A stretch of 64,000 nt of DNA. Source: Pirellula staleyi DSM 6068. GTDB lineage: Bacteria > Planctomycetota > Planctomycetia > Pirellulales > Pirellulaceae. The stretch is taken from contig NC_013720.1 of NCBI RefSeq assembly GCF_000025185.1, forward strand, positions 5,332,001 through 5,396,000. Reading direction: 5' to 3'. Positions 27,997-36,249 of the stretch are shown here, piece by piece (position 1 is the stretch's first letter; every line of letters starts with the position of its first letter). The position numbers and the translations under genes are program-made. The notes under the pieces were generated by a model that saw only the letters and a program-made list of their open reading frames with translations, was not told where the DNA came from and made no database searches.

Positions 27997-29615
27997 TAGT
28001 TCTGGCCCTCCTCAGCAGGAGGTGCCACGCCCTCGGCCGGAGCAGGGGGCTTCGGCGCGGGAGCGGGCTCGGTGGGAGCTGCGGCAGCGGGCGTCGGAGG
28101 CGCTTCCAGAGGGACTGCGGGTGGATTGATTTCCGTCTGCCCCTCGACATCTTTTAAGATCCGCTCGGTGCGCGGCGTCATGATCCACTCGGCACGCGGC
28201 ACAGGCTTGAAGTCGTCGGGAAGATCGCTCGAGCCAGCCTTGATCGGCTTGTTTTCCGGAGTCACACGCTGACCAGGAGTGACGCGCTGCATTCCCCCCA
28301 TCACCACCGTTTCGCTCCCGGTGAGCCCCTCGCGAATCACCCGTAAACCTTCGACCGAGGGACCCAGCTTCACCGACACGCGCTCGATCCGCTCGTCGGC
28401 TCCGACGATGTAGACATACTTTTCCGACTGATCGCTACCGATCGTTAAATCGGGGAGCAGCACCGCTTCGTAGCGGGCACTACCAGGGAGCCGCAGCCGC
28501 GCAAACAGCCCCGGCAACAGCAGCATATCTTTGGTGTTATGAAAGATCGCGCGCGCCCGAATCGTGCCGGTGTTTTGATCGATGACGTTATCGACAAAAT
28601 CGGTTTGCCCCAGATGCGGGTAGCCTTGTTCGTCGGCCAGCGCGATATAGACCGGATTGCGCGCAAAACGCGAGCCGGTCCGCTTTCCATTCTCGGCCAA
28701 CCGGGTGTACTTCAGATACGACTGCTCGTCGGCATCGAAAACGCAATGAATTGGATCGATCGAGATGATCGTCGTCAGGAGCGTTGCATTGCCAGTCCCA
28801 CCGGTCACCAAGTTGCCGTCGGTCACGAGTCGCTGTCCCACGAGCCCTGACACCGGCGCGAGAACCTTGGTGTAGCCCAAATTGATATCGGCGATTTGCT
28901 GAAATGCCATCGCCGTTTTGATCGCCGACTCCGCTGCCACCACCGCCGCTTTGGCCGAGACAAGTTTGGCATTGGCCGACTCGTAGTTGGCCGAAGCGTT
29001 TTCGAAACTCGACTGACGAATATCTACATCTTCTTGCGAGATTGCGTTTTGACTGCGGAGCTGCAAAGCGCGGTCGTATTGTTTCTTCGCAAGATCGAAA
29101 TCGGATTTCGCGACAAGAATGCCGGCGGTTGTTTCGGCCACAGCAGCTCGCGCTTGATCGGCCTGCGATTTCGCTTCATTCACTGCCGCTGCAGCGCGGT
29201 CCGCTTCTGCCTGGTAGGGGAGGGGATCGATCTCGAACAGCACCTGATCTTTTTTAACGATCTGCCCTTCGATGAAGTTGGCCGACTGGAGCAAACCACT
29301 CACGCGCGGACGAACTTCCGCCGCCTCCACCGCTTCGAAACGGGCCACATACTCGTCCCACTCGACGATCGGCTTCACGACCGGCTTGCAAGTGATGATC
29401 GGCACTGGGGGACGATTGTCGACCACCGGTTCGGTCATCCCTTCCTCGGCATGCTCTTCACCGTGGGAGGAACAGCCGACTGAGCTGACCAGCATCGCTG
29501 CCACGAGGAGCGTCGCGGACAGAGGGAGCCGCCAGGCGGCATGCATTGGGAGCTGGTTAAGCGACCAGCGCGACGGGGCAAAAAGCGGGGCCTGAGTGTT
29601 CACAAAAGCTCGCAT
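27996..29615 (-). CDS. RND efflux membrane fusion (adaptor) protein
   Basis: This is the periplasmic adaptor (AcrA/MexA/HlyD family) linking the pump to an outer-membrane channel, 539 residues. After the signal region (LLVAAMLVSSVGC, a probable lipoprotein site) come the barrel-sandwich half VRPRVSGLLQSANFIEGQIV, an alpha-helical hairpin (about residues 135-240), LGYTKVLAPVSGLVGQRLV, and beta-barrel and proximal domains. The last 45 residues are a Pro/Ala/Glu-rich tail, longer than in model adaptors. ATG 29615 and ATG 29546 are both plausible; the second gives a more compact signal peptide. It is first in a two-gene operon. Confidence 0.92.
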   Translation of the reverse strand: MRAFVNTQAPLFAPSRWSLNQLPMHAAWRLPLSATLLVAAMLVSSVGCSSHGEEHAEEGMTEPVVDNRPPVPIITCKPVVKPIVEWDEYVARFEAVEAAEVRPRVSGLLQSANFIEGQIVKKDQVLFEIDPLPYQAEADRAAAAVNEAKSQADQARAAVAETTAGILVAKSDFDLAKKQYDRALQLRSQNAISQEDVDIRQSSFENASANYESANAKLVSAKAAVVAAESAIKTAMAFQQIADINLGYTKVLAPVSGLVGQRLVTDGNLVTGGTGNATLLTTIISIDPIHCVFDADEQSYLKYTRLAENGKRTGSRFARNPVYIALADEQGYPHLGQTDFVDNVIDQNTGTIRARAIFHNTKDMLLLPGLFARLRLPGSARYEAVLLPDLTIGSDQSEKYVYIVGADERIERVSVKLGPSVEGLRVIREGLTGSETVVMGGMQRVTPGQRVTPENKPIKAGSSDLPDDFKPVPRAEWIMTPRTERILKDVEGQTEINPPAVPLEAPPTPAAAAPTEPAPAPKPPAPAEGVAPPAEEGQN

Positions 29616-29878
29616 GGAAGATCTTCGCAGCGCGTCGTCGCTACGAAGGAGGTGCCTTAGCAGGAGACTAGTGCGCGGTGCACGGAGCTGGTCCGTGTAG
29701 GGCGCTAGTGATCCTCGCGGTACTCGACGAAATAGCCGCTACAAAAAGGGGAAGACGGGTTCCAAACAGGCCTCGTTCGCCGGGAGAAAAAGCGAGACGA
29801 AGGCAGTCGCTGAAGCAGCGCCGATGCTTCGCTGCCACGCAAAGGCTACCACCCAGAATCAGGAAGGAAAGCGTCGAG

Positions 29879-29905
29879 TGTGCGAAACTTAACACAATTC
29901 GCACA
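29879..29905. promoter_or_regulatory. 27-bp palindrome between efflux operon and deaminase
   Basis: The perfect 8-bp inverted repeat TGTGCGAA/TTCGCACA with an 11-bp AT-rich spacer lies in the 531-bp gap between the divergent efflux operon and the deaminase gene. Its size and position fit an operator for a dimeric repressor. No regulator gene is adjacent. The rest of the gap (29616-30146) shows no gene. Confidence 0.45.
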
Positions 29906-30146
29906 GTCGGCAGCTTGCAGTGCACACCACTACCTGGGGGGAATCGATATAAAAAGGCTCGGCGGAATAAGCAGCGCGATCCTCACCGCATCGCCGCTTC
30001 GAAAGCGCCCCCGAGAGTACCCAGGATGGTCGATTTTTGAGTGCGTCGACTTGCTGGACACTTCATAATGTCGAGCCAATTACCAGCCGCTCGATCGTCT
30101 CTTTTTGAGACCACTCGAGCGGCTGACGTTTCCCCGGAGCTACTGC

Positions 30147-30620
30147 ATGACGACCTCTCCCACCCCCTCACGATCCGCTCTCGACGAGTCCTACATGCGG
30201 GCGGCGATCGAACTGGCTCGCCATGTCCCCCAGCTCCCATTTGGGGCGGTGATTGTCGATCGCAGCAGCGGAAAAATCATTGCCGGCGGGTTCAACCAGT
30301 CGGCAATGAATCCGACCTGGCATGGCGAAATCGTCGCCCTTAACGACCTGGCCCAGCGAGGCCTTCACGACCGTCCCTCCCTCGCGCTCTACACCACTGC
30401 CGAACCGTGTCCGATGTGCATGGGGGCAATTTTGTGGAGCCAAATCGAAGAGCTGATCTACGGCACGTCGATCCGCTTTTTGCAGCAAACCGGCTGGCGT
30501 CAGATCGATATTCTCGCGAGTGAAGTCCTCGCCCGCAGTCCGCTCGGGAAGTGCACCATTGTCCCCGGGGTGCTGGAAGAGGAGTGCAACGCCCTGTTTG
30601 TGGAGGCTCGCCGAACGTAG
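30147..30620 (+). CDS. CMP/dCMP-type zinc deaminase (nucleoside or guanine deaminase-like)
   Basis: This is a zinc-dependent hydrolytic deaminase of 157 residues. The active-site segments are WHGEIVAL (zinc-binding His and proton-shuttle Glu) and PCPMCMGAI (two zinc-binding Cys), about 30 residues apart as expected. The HGE form and the long C-terminal region (GKCTIVPGVLEEECNALF) suggest a free nucleoside or base deaminase rather than TadA. The substrate is not certain. The start is ATG 30147 with GGAG upstream; the open frame to 30105 lacks support. The gene is convergent with the transglutaminase gene across a tandem repeat. Confidence 0.85.
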   Translation: MTTSPTPSRSALDESYMRAAIELARHVPQLPFGAVIVDRSSGKIIAGGFNQSAMNPTWHGEIVALNDLAQRGLHDRPSLALYTTAEPCPMCMGAILWSQIEELIYGTSIRFLQQTGWRQIDILASEVLARSPLGKCTIVPGVLEEECNALFVEARRT

Positions 30621-30649
30621 CGCGTCGCAGGCCAAGATCACTACCCGCC

Positions 30650-30757
30650 AAAGATCACAGCTGGAAAAGATCACAGCTGGAAAAGATCACAGCTGGAAAA
30701 GATCACAGCTGGAAAAGATCACAGCTGGAAAAGATCACAGCTGGAAAAGATCACAGG
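30650..30757. repeat. 16-bp tandem repeat, about seven copies
   Basis: Six near-perfect units of AAAAGATCACAGCTGG plus a seventh partial unit form a head-to-tail array between two convergent genes. The first unit starts CAAAGATC. The last unit supplies the TCA that is read as the TGA stop of the transglutaminase gene on the minus strand. Each unit holds a GATC and a CAGCTG palindrome. It looks like a VNTR rather than a terminator or CRISPR. Confidence 0.9.
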
Positions 30758-32820
30758 GAGCGCTGATCGCGCTGGCCTGGACGCTGCGGCTCGAAACTTG
30801 GCAGAGGCAAGAGCGCCTCGATCGGTTCGGCATCGCCGTAAATCACCGCTGCATAGCGACGATACCAGACCGCCGCCTCGCGCAGTGCTGGATGCTCGGT
30901 CGCCTGACGCGCCAGACGATCGGCGAACTGATGCAGCGTCTCGTGCGACGCGCGGGCCAGCTGAAGTTTTGCCACTTCGCGATTCATCCGCGCCAGTAGT
31001 GCGCCGAGCATCTGCTGCCGCGCACTGGGTGGCGCTGCGCCGCTGCTTGCGACAAACTGCCGCATCACCACCCACGAGGCTGCGAGCAAACAGCCCGCCA
31101 GTGCGCTCCACCACGCAATATCGCCAATGTGGTAGTAGGTCCAGCTGAGCAGCTCGCGCAGGTTCCACGAAGAAGCCTCAGCATCGCTTTCTTTCGTCGA
31201 CTCATTTGCACTCGCATCGGCCAATTCTTCCGCGCGACGGACCACGATCTGCTTGGGAACATCAACACCTGGAGTCGCCTCGACGATCGACCAGAGTCCT
31301 GTATCGTTGTCGTACGCTTCCACCCACGCATGCGCATCGCGGTGCCGCGCGAGCCAGCTTTCGCCATCGCTCGACTGCTCGGTCACGGTGTAGCCAGTGA
31401 CGTAGCGGCAAGGGACCCCTTCGCTACGGAGCAGCAGCACCGCCGCCGAGGCAAAGAACTCGCAGTGCGCTGATGGTTTGCGGAGCAAGAAATACTCCAG
31501 GGGGTCGATACCGGTCGGCTTTTCGAATCCGGCGAGCGAGTATTCGTAGTTCGACTGAAAATAGTTTTCGACAGCCGCGATTTTTTGCTCGGTAGAACGT
31601 CGGTCGCGCAGCACCGTGGCAGCTGTTTCGTTCACCGTCACCGCCAAATGGGTTGGAATTTGCAGCAGCAGCGTGTCGAGCGGCTGTTCGAGTCTCGACG
31701 GTAACGGGCGGCTGCTCACCACGGCAGTATAGGTTTGATTCGCCTGGATTCCCGACTCGATGACGTCATGCCGATTCACCGACAAACTCGTCGCCGAGCC
31801 CTGCAAATACTCGGTCGCCAGGGGCAAAAAACAGCGGCGGCTGAAAGGCTGTGGACTATAGATTTCGAGCCTCGACCAAGGTCCTTCGCTCGCTTCGGCC
31901 AGCTCAAAAACATTAGCGTGATCGCGCGGCTCGATCACACTCGATAGCACGCGTACCGGCCAGAGCTTGCGCGTTGTGCTATTGCCTCCGCGCTCTCCAA
32001 AGGCTCGTCCGCGACGCATATTCCACTGACCGTGGGCATAGTTGTCGTAGACCGAACCTCGCAGGTAGCCCGGCATTTCGAACGAACGGACCGACAAAGC
32101 GACTCCCATCGGATTGGTCTGTTTTTCGAGCGACACGCTGGAGAGTGTCGCGGAGCTGCTCGGCGACGGAGCGCCGCGCGAACGTCCGGCAGCAGCGGCG
32201 ATGCGCTGCGAAAACCAACTCTGCATTTGCGGCACGCGCTGGATCACAACGTCGCTGATCTGCCAGGTTAACAGAGCCACGAGCGAAAACAGCAGCACCG
32301 AAGTGACCGGCAAGCGTAAGCGCCACGCAGGAGTCGTGGCCCAGCTGCGCCGACTCCCTTGCTGCACCACTGCCACGAGCCCGAGTGTCGTGAGAGCGAT
32401 CGTCAACTGCAGCCCACGATCGAGTGGCAATAGCAGCGATTGAAAGAGCCCGATCAGCGTCACGATTGCCAGTGTGCCGTGATGCCAGGGGAGGGGAGTA
32501 TCGTCGCGCAGTCGCACGAGCTCGACCAGTTGCAACATCAAGCCGAGCTGCGCTAGGGGGATTCCCCAGACCGTTTCGTAATCGACGAATTCCCCGAGAG
32601 CCGCTGCATCGAGAGCCGTCATTACGACCGCCATCAGCACGAGCGCAGCGCGGAGGATCAGCAGCGGCAGCCACGAAATCCGCCACCAGCCACGATGAAA
32701 ACTACAGAGCGCCGCACCGACGATCGCGAGCGCGGGAATCGCTACGTCACCGGCAACCGAGTAGACCAGTAGCGACTGAAACACAAGCAAAAGTGCGGCC
32801 GCCAGGCGGTAGGGATTCAT
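30751..32820 (-). CDS. Membrane transglutaminase-like protein (TgpA/DUF3488 type)
   Basis: This 689-residue protein has about six N-terminal TM helices, a periplasmic loop, and a transglutaminase-like cysteine-protease fold. A further TM (about residues 590-610, WWSALAGCLLAASWVVM) precedes a cytoplasmic DUF4129-like tail. Catalytic residues are visible: Cys in SAHCEFFASA and His in RDAHAWVEAYD. The third position, usually Asp in a DPT context, reads IVEATPG, so Glu replaces Asp. Its ATG overlaps the DUF58 stop by 4 bp. The MoxR-DUF58-transglutaminase set is a widespread but poorly understood envelope module. The stop codon lies in the tandem repeat. Confidence 0.88.
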   Translation of the reverse strand: MNPYRLAAALLLVFQSLLVYSVAGDVAIPALAIVGAALCSFHRGWWRISWLPLLILRAALVLMAVVMTALDAAALGEFVDYETVWGIPLAQLGLMLQLVELVRLRDDTPLPWHHGTLAIVTLIGLFQSLLLPLDRGLQLTIALTTLGLVAVVQQGSRRSWATTPAWRLRLPVTSVLLFSLVALLTWQISDVVIQRVPQMQSWFSQRIAAAAGRSRGAPSPSSSATLSSVSLEKQTNPMGVALSVRSFEMPGYLRGSVYDNYAHGQWNMRRGRAFGERGGNSTTRKLWPVRVLSSVIEPRDHANVFELAEASEGPWSRLEIYSPQPFSRRCFLPLATEYLQGSATSLSVNRHDVIESGIQANQTYTAVVSSRPLPSRLEQPLDTLLLQIPTHLAVTVNETAATVLRDRRSTEQKIAAVENYFQSNYEYSLAGFEKPTGIDPLEYFLLRKPSAHCEFFASAAVLLLRSEGVPCRYVTGYTVTEQSSDGESWLARHRDAHAWVEAYDNDTGLWSIVEATPGVDVPKQIVVRRAEELADASANESTKESDAEASSWNLRELLSWTYYHIGDIAWWSALAGCLLAASWVVMRQFVASSGAAPPSARQQMLGALLARMNREVAKLQLARASHETLHQFADRLARQATEHPALREAAVWYRRYAAVIYGDAEPIEALLPLPSFEPQRPGQRDQRSL

Positions 32821-34172
32821 CGCCGCACCTCGCTTCCCCGAGTTGCCGGAGAAGTTGTAAACTCGCTTGAAATCGGCAGATTCTGAGGCATATTAGCCAC
32901 TTTCCAAACCTGCTGCTCATCGCGCTCAATCGGCACGAGCGACGGAGGAAGCGGCAACTCTTGCAGCGCCGCTGTGGCGCGCGTCGATGGTCGCGACGAC
33001 TTGGCTGCACTGCGCTGGATCACCATCCCCAGCACGTCGTAGCCATCGGACTCCCATTTTTCGAGCCACGCTTGCCGCGTCTCGTCCCAGCGGGTCATCA
33101 CCACCACCAAGAGCCGACTTCCCGATGTGGCCCGCTCGAGTCCCTGATGTTTCAAGGGAGTCGCTTCCGCCACAGCATGCGCGAGCGCTTCGAGCATCAG
33201 ATCGGCAGGCAAGCGTTCTCCATCCACGGGGGACTGCACCACGGTGGTCCCAATCACCAGCCGATCAATTGCCAGCGAAGTCTCCAGTGTGTCGTCGATC
33301 ACTGCTGCTGCGATCGAGAGCGCCTGCTCCATCGTTGCGAGTTCATCCGCTGGTGGCGTGACCTGACGTCGCTCTCCCGCTTCAGAGCTCAGGAACGTAT
33401 CGACCACCAGCGTGATCGAGAGAGGCTGAGGCTGATGATACTCGCGCACAATCGGCCGCCCGAGTCGCGCCCACGAACGATAATCGAAACGACGCGCGGG
33501 ACTTCCCGGAACATAGTCGCGATTTCCCAAATAGTCGTCGGAATCGCCGACTAAAAAGTTCCCCGCTGCTTCATCACTTTGTCGTCGCGCGGCAACTTCG
33601 GCCAGCAGCGAGCCATCGAGCCGCGCACTGGCGGGATACACCAGCACCATCCCATCGACCGGCTGCGAAGCGAACGTTTTCACCAGATGAAACGGATAGG
33701 TGCTCGTGACTTGAATCGACGGCGGCGTAAGCTCTCCACGCTGCTCGGGAATCACCGCGAGTGTCGCTTCAGCGAGCGCCAGACCTTCGAGTCGATCGAT
33801 CCGCACGGTCGACTCTCCCGCTTTCCATTCGCGCAATCGCGGAAGCGCTTCGAGGTCGACATCCGATGCGGGAAATCGGCTCTGATTCCGCACTTCGAGG
33901 AGCAATTCCGCAGGCGTTCCGACGCGTAGCGCAGCGCCATGCATCACGCGCGCAGCCAGTCGCGGCCGAAACAGCCGACTCGCAATGGCCACCACAATCA
34001 GCAGCCCCAAGATCGATGCGACCAGTTCCCCCATCATCTGCGTACTGTAGAAAAAACTGCAGGTGCAGAAGAGAAGGGCGAGTGTCAGGAGTTTGCCACC
34101 TCCGGTCAGGCGGCGACTCCACAGATGGTAGAGGTAGATGAACGTCGGAAATATCGCGCGCAGGCGATTCAT
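32817..34172 (-). CDS. DUF58 domain protein
   Basis: This 451-residue protein has two N-terminal hydrophobic segments (KLLTLALLFCTCSFFY, LVASILGLLIVVAIA) followed by a soluble domain. It carries the DUF58 signature GSPARRFDYRSWARLGRPIVREY (a positively charged segment, about residues 225-247), then a vWA-like region beginning LSITLVVDTFLS. It is the partner of the MoxR ATPase. ATGA overlaps at both ends (34169-34172 with moxR, 32817-32820 with the transglutaminase gene) imply translation as a fixed-ratio unit. Confidence 0.9.
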   Translation of the reverse strand: MNRLRAIFPTFIYLYHLWSRRLTGGGKLLTLALLFCTCSFFYSTQMMGELVASILGLLIVVAIASRLFRPRLAARVMHGAALRVGTPAELLLEVRNQSRFPASDVDLEALPRLREWKAGESTVRIDRLEGLALAEATLAVIPEQRGELTPPSIQVTSTYPFHLVKTFASQPVDGMVLVYPASARLDGSLLAEVAARRQSDEAAGNFLVGDSDDYLGNRDYVPGSPARRFDYRSWARLGRPIVREYHQPQPLSITLVVDTFLSSEAGERRQVTPPADELATMEQALSIAAAVIDDTLETSLAIDRLVIGTTVVQSPVDGERLPADLMLEALAHAVAEATPLKHQGLERATSGSRLLVVVMTRWDETRQAWLEKWESDGYDVLGMVIQRSAAKSSRPSTRATAALQELPLPPSLVPIERDEQQVWKVANMPQNLPISSEFTTSPATRGSEVRR

Positions 34173-35128
34173 ACCGGCACTTCCACGCGAAGAACAAGTT
34201 CCTGCACCAAACTGCGGAGCACGGCCGGATGAGCGTCGGAAGTGCGCGCCGGGACGATGCGATGCGCGAGAACCAGCGGCGCCACGCGCTGCACATCGTC
34301 GGGCAAAACGTAGCTCCGTCCCGCCATGTAGGCCGATGCCTGAGCGGCTCGCGCCAGCATCAACGAACCACGGGGCGAGACACCGACTCGCAGCCGCGCA
34401 TCGCTGCGCGTGAGTCCCACAACACTCACCATATACTTGCCGACGCGCGGTTCGATCGAAACTCGCTCGACTTCGCGCTGCACGGCCAGCAGCTCCTCGC
34501 GCGAGAGTGCCGCCGCTGCGCTCACCACCTTCGACGACGTCGAGGCAAGCAGCATCTCGAGTTCACTCGACGGATCGGGATAACCCACCGACAGCTGAAA
34601 CAAAAAGCGATCGAGCTGCGATTCAGGCAGTGGAAACGTACCGCGTGAACCGGTCGGATTTTGCGTCGCGATCACCATGAAGGGAGGGCGTAGTGGATGC
34701 CGCACTCCTTCCACTGTCACTTGCCCTTCCGCCATCGCCTCGAGCAACGCCGACTGCGTGCGAGGGGAGGCCCGATTAATCTCGTCGACCAGCAGCAAGT
34801 TACAGAAAATTGGCCCCGGCCTGAACTGAAACACACCTTCCTGCGGATGCAGCACCGAAAAACCAAAAATATCGGCCGGCAGCAAATCGGGCGTACATTG
34901 TACCCGCTGAAACTCGAGCTCCACCGCAGCGGCCAGCGTTTTGGCGAGCGTCGTTTTTCCAACGCCTGGCACATCTTCGAGCAGAATCGAACCACCCGCG
35001 ATCACCGCCATCACCAGATGGTCGATCACCTCTTGCTTGCCGCGAATCACTTGCGCGAGCCGCTCGGCCACCAGCCGCACCGACGCCGAGAGTTGCTTCG
35101 TACTCTCGATCTCCTCCACAATCGTCAT
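34169..35128 (-). CDS. MoxR-family AAA+ ATPase
   Basis: This AAA+ chaperone-like ATPase of 319 residues has Walker A EDVPGVGKTTLAK, the MoxR motif PDLLPADIFGFSV, Walker B LLLVDEINRASPRTQ, sensor 1 FMVIATQNPTGSRGTFPLPE, Arg finger region SQLDRFLF, and a C-terminal lid (GVSPRGSLMLARAAQA). The ATG at 35128 is chosen because GGAG lies five bases upstream; an in-frame GTG at 35134 overlaps that ribosome site. It is first in the three-gene coupled module and probably remodels proteins bearing vWA or DUF58 domains. Confidence 0.95.
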   Translation of the reverse strand: MTIVEEIESTKQLSASVRLVAERLAQVIRGKQEVIDHLVMAVIAGGSILLEDVPGVGKTTLAKTLAAAVELEFQRVQCTPDLLPADIFGFSVLHPQEGVFQFRPGPIFCNLLLVDEINRASPRTQSALLEAMAEGQVTVEGVRHPLRPPFMVIATQNPTGSRGTFPLPESQLDRFLFQLSVGYPDPSSELEMLLASTSSKVVSAAAALSREELLAVQREVERVSIEPRVGKYMVSVVGLTRSDARLRVGVSPRGSLMLARAAQASAYMAGRSYVLPDDVQRVAPLVLAHRIVPARTSDAHPAVLRSLVQELVLRVEVPV

Positions 35129-35354
35129 CGGCACTCCACTTCACGCTGGGGAATCGCGCGCGGCTTCCGCACACGGGTATCACACTTAGCGATGTTACCC
35201 CTTTTGACGGTCGCGACAACTGTCTTCATCGAAAACTCTTGATCGGTCGCGCTCGCCACTTTCCCAGCGCACCCGGCTCCCGCCTTGCTGCCAGCAGTGC
35301 AAAGCGCTACGCTAATACCTTGCGCATTTTGATTACTGCACAGGAGTTATAGCG

Positions 35355-35936
35355 ATGGGCATGGGCGAGGGAGATTCGATCCACGATCGACGACGAGCAC
35401 TCGAGGAAGCTTTCTTTTCGAAACGCGACCAGGAATTGCTCGAGAAGATGCGCAAAAAGATGTCGGCTGAAGAGACCGAAAAAGTGCTCAGCGTCGCCAT
35501 TGGCATCGCCGACACCACCTGCGTGCACGCCATCACCAGGGTGGAAGCTGGGGTGCAGGTCCTCACGGTACTGGCTCTTCTGCCACTTGTGGAAGTCGCC
35601 TGGAGCGACGGCGATGTCTCAGCTCAAGAGAAGACCGCGATCCTGAAAGCGGCGACCGAGATGGGCATCGCTCCTGACTCGACCACCCATCAGTGCCTGA
35701 CGAGCTGGCTCGAATCGCGCCCCACTCAGGAAGCTGTCGCTGCTTGGGACAAATATGTTCGCGCCATTTGCGCCACGCTGGAGCCCGCCACCATCGCCAC
35801 GCTCAAGAGCGGCACCATCGGCCGCGCCGAAAAAGTGGCCGCAGCTGCCGGCGGCTTCCTCGGACTAGGAAGCAAAATCTCGACCGCTGAACGGGAATGC
35901 CTCGACCGCCTTGCCACCGCCTTCAGCGCCAGCTAA
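35355..35936 (+). CDS. TerB-like protein of unknown function
   Basis: This 193-residue soluble, mostly helical protein has no signal peptide. The segment LLPLVEVAWSDGDVSAQEKTAIL resembles the TerB/DjlA metal-binding helix pair (WxDGxxxxxE), and a later RAICATLEPATIATLK could match the second half. An Ala/Gly-rich stretch (AAAAGGFLGLGSKIS) precedes a final helix. The ATG has a strong AGGAG upstream. It is followed by two hairpins, one with a T-tract. The function cannot be inferred beyond fold resemblance. Confidence 0.75.
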   Translation: MGMGEGDSIHDRRRALEEAFFSKRDQELLEKMRKKMSAEETEKVLSVAIGIADTTCVHAITRVEAGVQVLTVLALLPLVEVAWSDGDVSAQEKTAILKAATEMGIAPDSTTHQCLTSWLESRPTQEAVAAWDKYVRAICATLEPATIATLKSGTIGRAEKVAAAAGGFLGLGSKISTAERECLDRLATAFSAS

Positions 35937-35959
35937 CCGAGGCGAGCAGTTCACCCCAC

Positions 35960-35990
35960 CCGAGCAGCTGAATTCTTTTCAGCTGCTCGG
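35960..35990. repeat. Conserved hairpin II (left copy), 11-13 bp stem
   Basis: CCGAGCAGCTG/CAGCTGCTCGG forms a strong stem whose loop can pair further. A near-identical hairpin lies at 57031-57059 in the mirror position 3' of the second giant gene. Both copies survive although the sequence between them has diverged. Confidence 0.8.
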
Positions 35991-36004
35991 CCAAACAACC
36001 TACG

Positions 36005-36048
36005 AGCCTGTATTTCGAGCCTCAAACGCTTGCAATACAGGCTTTTTT
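36005..36048 (+). terminator. Intrinsic terminator after the TerB-like gene (left copy of hairpin I)
   Basis: AGCCTGTATT/AATACAGGCT forms a 10-bp stem with a 19-nt loop, followed by six T residues on the plus strand. This suits the TerB-like gene. It also sits 3' of giant gene A on the other strand, where it lacks the T-tract. A mirror copy is at 56971-57015. Confidence 0.8.
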
Positions 36049-36180
36049 GCTTTCAGCCTGCTGCTCGGTTTTACTGCTCTTCTTCAGCTGCTCTTCTATA
36101 GCTGCTTCGGCATGCTCCGACTTTTGCTAGACCCTAGTCTCTAGACTCTAGATCCTAGTTCCTAGCCATTGGCATTCCCT

Positions 36181-36215
36181 CGCCTCTCGCCTCTCGCCTC
36201 TCGCCTCTCGCCTCT
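36181..36215. repeat. 7-bp microsatellite, five perfect copies
   Basis: CGCCTCT is repeated five times head to tail, 34 bp beyond the stop of giant gene A. The homologous flank of giant gene B holds only about two degenerate units (near 56850), so the array has expanded or contracted since the duplication. Confidence 0.9.
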
Positions 36216-36249
36216 GGTCCCTGGTCCCTGCCCCCTGACCTCTGGCCGC

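Noticed and set aside
30650-30757. Short repeats considered as a CRISPR array
   Set aside because: The units are directly adjacent 16-mers with no spacers and no cas genes nearby.
30520-30999. Plus-strand ORF translating the 16-bp repeat
   Set aside because: It runs through the deaminase 3' end out of frame and antisense to the transglutaminase gene. The repetitive Lys/Ile/Thr/Ala peptide is only the array translated.
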